From positions 1 to 6,438 of the forward strand of contig VGXJ01000109.1 in assembly GCA_016873375.1 (NCBI GenBank): a DNA stretch of 6,438 bases, read 5' to 3'. Origin of the DNA: Phycisphaerae bacterium (GTDB lineage: Bacteria > Planctomycetota > Phycisphaerae > Phycisphaerales > SM1A02). The first letter of the stretch is position 1, and each line of letters starts with the position of its first letter. The notes under the pieces were generated by a model. It did not search any database. It had not been told where the DNA came from and was given only the letters and a program-made list of their open reading frames with translations. Shown in pieces: positions 6,178 through 6,438 of this stretch. Position numbers and translations under genes: made by a program.

Positions 6178-6438
6178 TCAGGCGGGAATGGTCGCGAGTT
6201 CGCCGCGCACCTCGTCGATGAGGCTCGCCATCGTCTCGGGTCCGAAGTCGAAGCGCAGGCCGGCGGCCTCGAAGAGCTCCGGCAGGGGCCGGCTCGCACC
6301 GAGCGAGAGGGCGCGCTTGTAGGCATCGAGCGCCGTGCCCGCGTTGCGCCGTGCCTGCAGCCAGAGCTGCAGGGCGCCGAGCTGTGCGATGCCGTACTCG
6401 ATGTAGTAGAAGGGGTTCTGGAAGAGGTGGCCCTGCCG
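6178..6438 (-). CDS. M3-family oligoendopeptidase (PepF-like), C-terminal fragment
   Basis: This is the 3' end of a gene that enters from the right edge; 86 codons and the stop (TGA, 6178-6180) are visible, and no start is in the window. The fragment reads HLFQNPFYYIEYGIAQLGAL, then QLWLQARRNAGTALDAYKRALSLGASRP and a helical tail ending LATIPA. The F-YY-I-Y-IAQ block is typical of the C-terminal lobe of M3 zinc metallopeptidases of the oligoendopeptidase F group, where the tyrosines help bind substrate. The HExxH zinc site lies upstream, outside the window. Such enzymes cleave short peptides in the cytoplasm. It is the first visible member of a probable operon with the dehydrogenase and the acetyltransferase. 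Confidence 0.85.
   Translation of the reverse strand, partial: RQGHLFQNPFYYIEYGIAQLGALQLWLQARRNAGTALDAYKRALSLGASRPLPELFEAAGLRFDFGPETMASLIDEVRGELATIPA

Overview
The window is a compact, high-GC (roughly two-thirds G+C by eye) stretch of a bacterial chromosome. It carries six complete protein genes, one 3'-end fragment cut by the window edge, and one probable 32-residue small membrane protein. None of the larger genes has a convincing Shine-Dalgarno sequence, and the protein families look like those of a Gram-negative environmental bacterium. A Planctomycetota (Phycisphaerae-like) source fits best. That is an inference from gene style and the lack of Shine-Dalgarno sites, not something proved here.

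Layout. Positions 1-484 hold no convincing gene. They contain a diverged direct repeat of at least 48 bp (positions 1-49 and 381-428), a strong palindrome and a GC-rich hairpin. Next comes sucD (minus, 485-1414), the succinyl-CoA ligase alpha subunit. Divergent from it is purM (plus, 1492-2562), AIR synthetase of purine synthesis. purM converges on an ArfB/YaeJ-type ribosome rescue hydrolase (minus, 2648-3124). The space between these two stops is filled by four tandem 26-bp units, each with an internal hairpin, and the last unit encodes the ArfB C-terminus and stop. Divergent from arfB is a predicted outer-membrane beta-barrel protein (plus, 3161-4135).

Positions 4136-4519 are mostly intergenic. 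They contain a REP-like imperfect palindrome and, on the minus strand, a 32-codon reading frame with the only clear Shine-Dalgarno sequence in the window. The right end is a probable minus-strand operon read inward from the edge: the 3' end of an M3-family oligoendopeptidase, a saccharopine-dehydrogenase-family oxidoreductase, and a GNAT acetyltransferase, with gaps of 42 and 8 bp.

Functionally this is mainly housekeeping (TCA cycle, purine synthesis, ribosome rescue) beside a peptide/amino-acid operon. There is no phage, CRISPR, toxin or defence locus. The features worth a second look are the repeat structures between genes, the small membrane ORF, and sucD, which has two insertions and no sucC on its 5' side.
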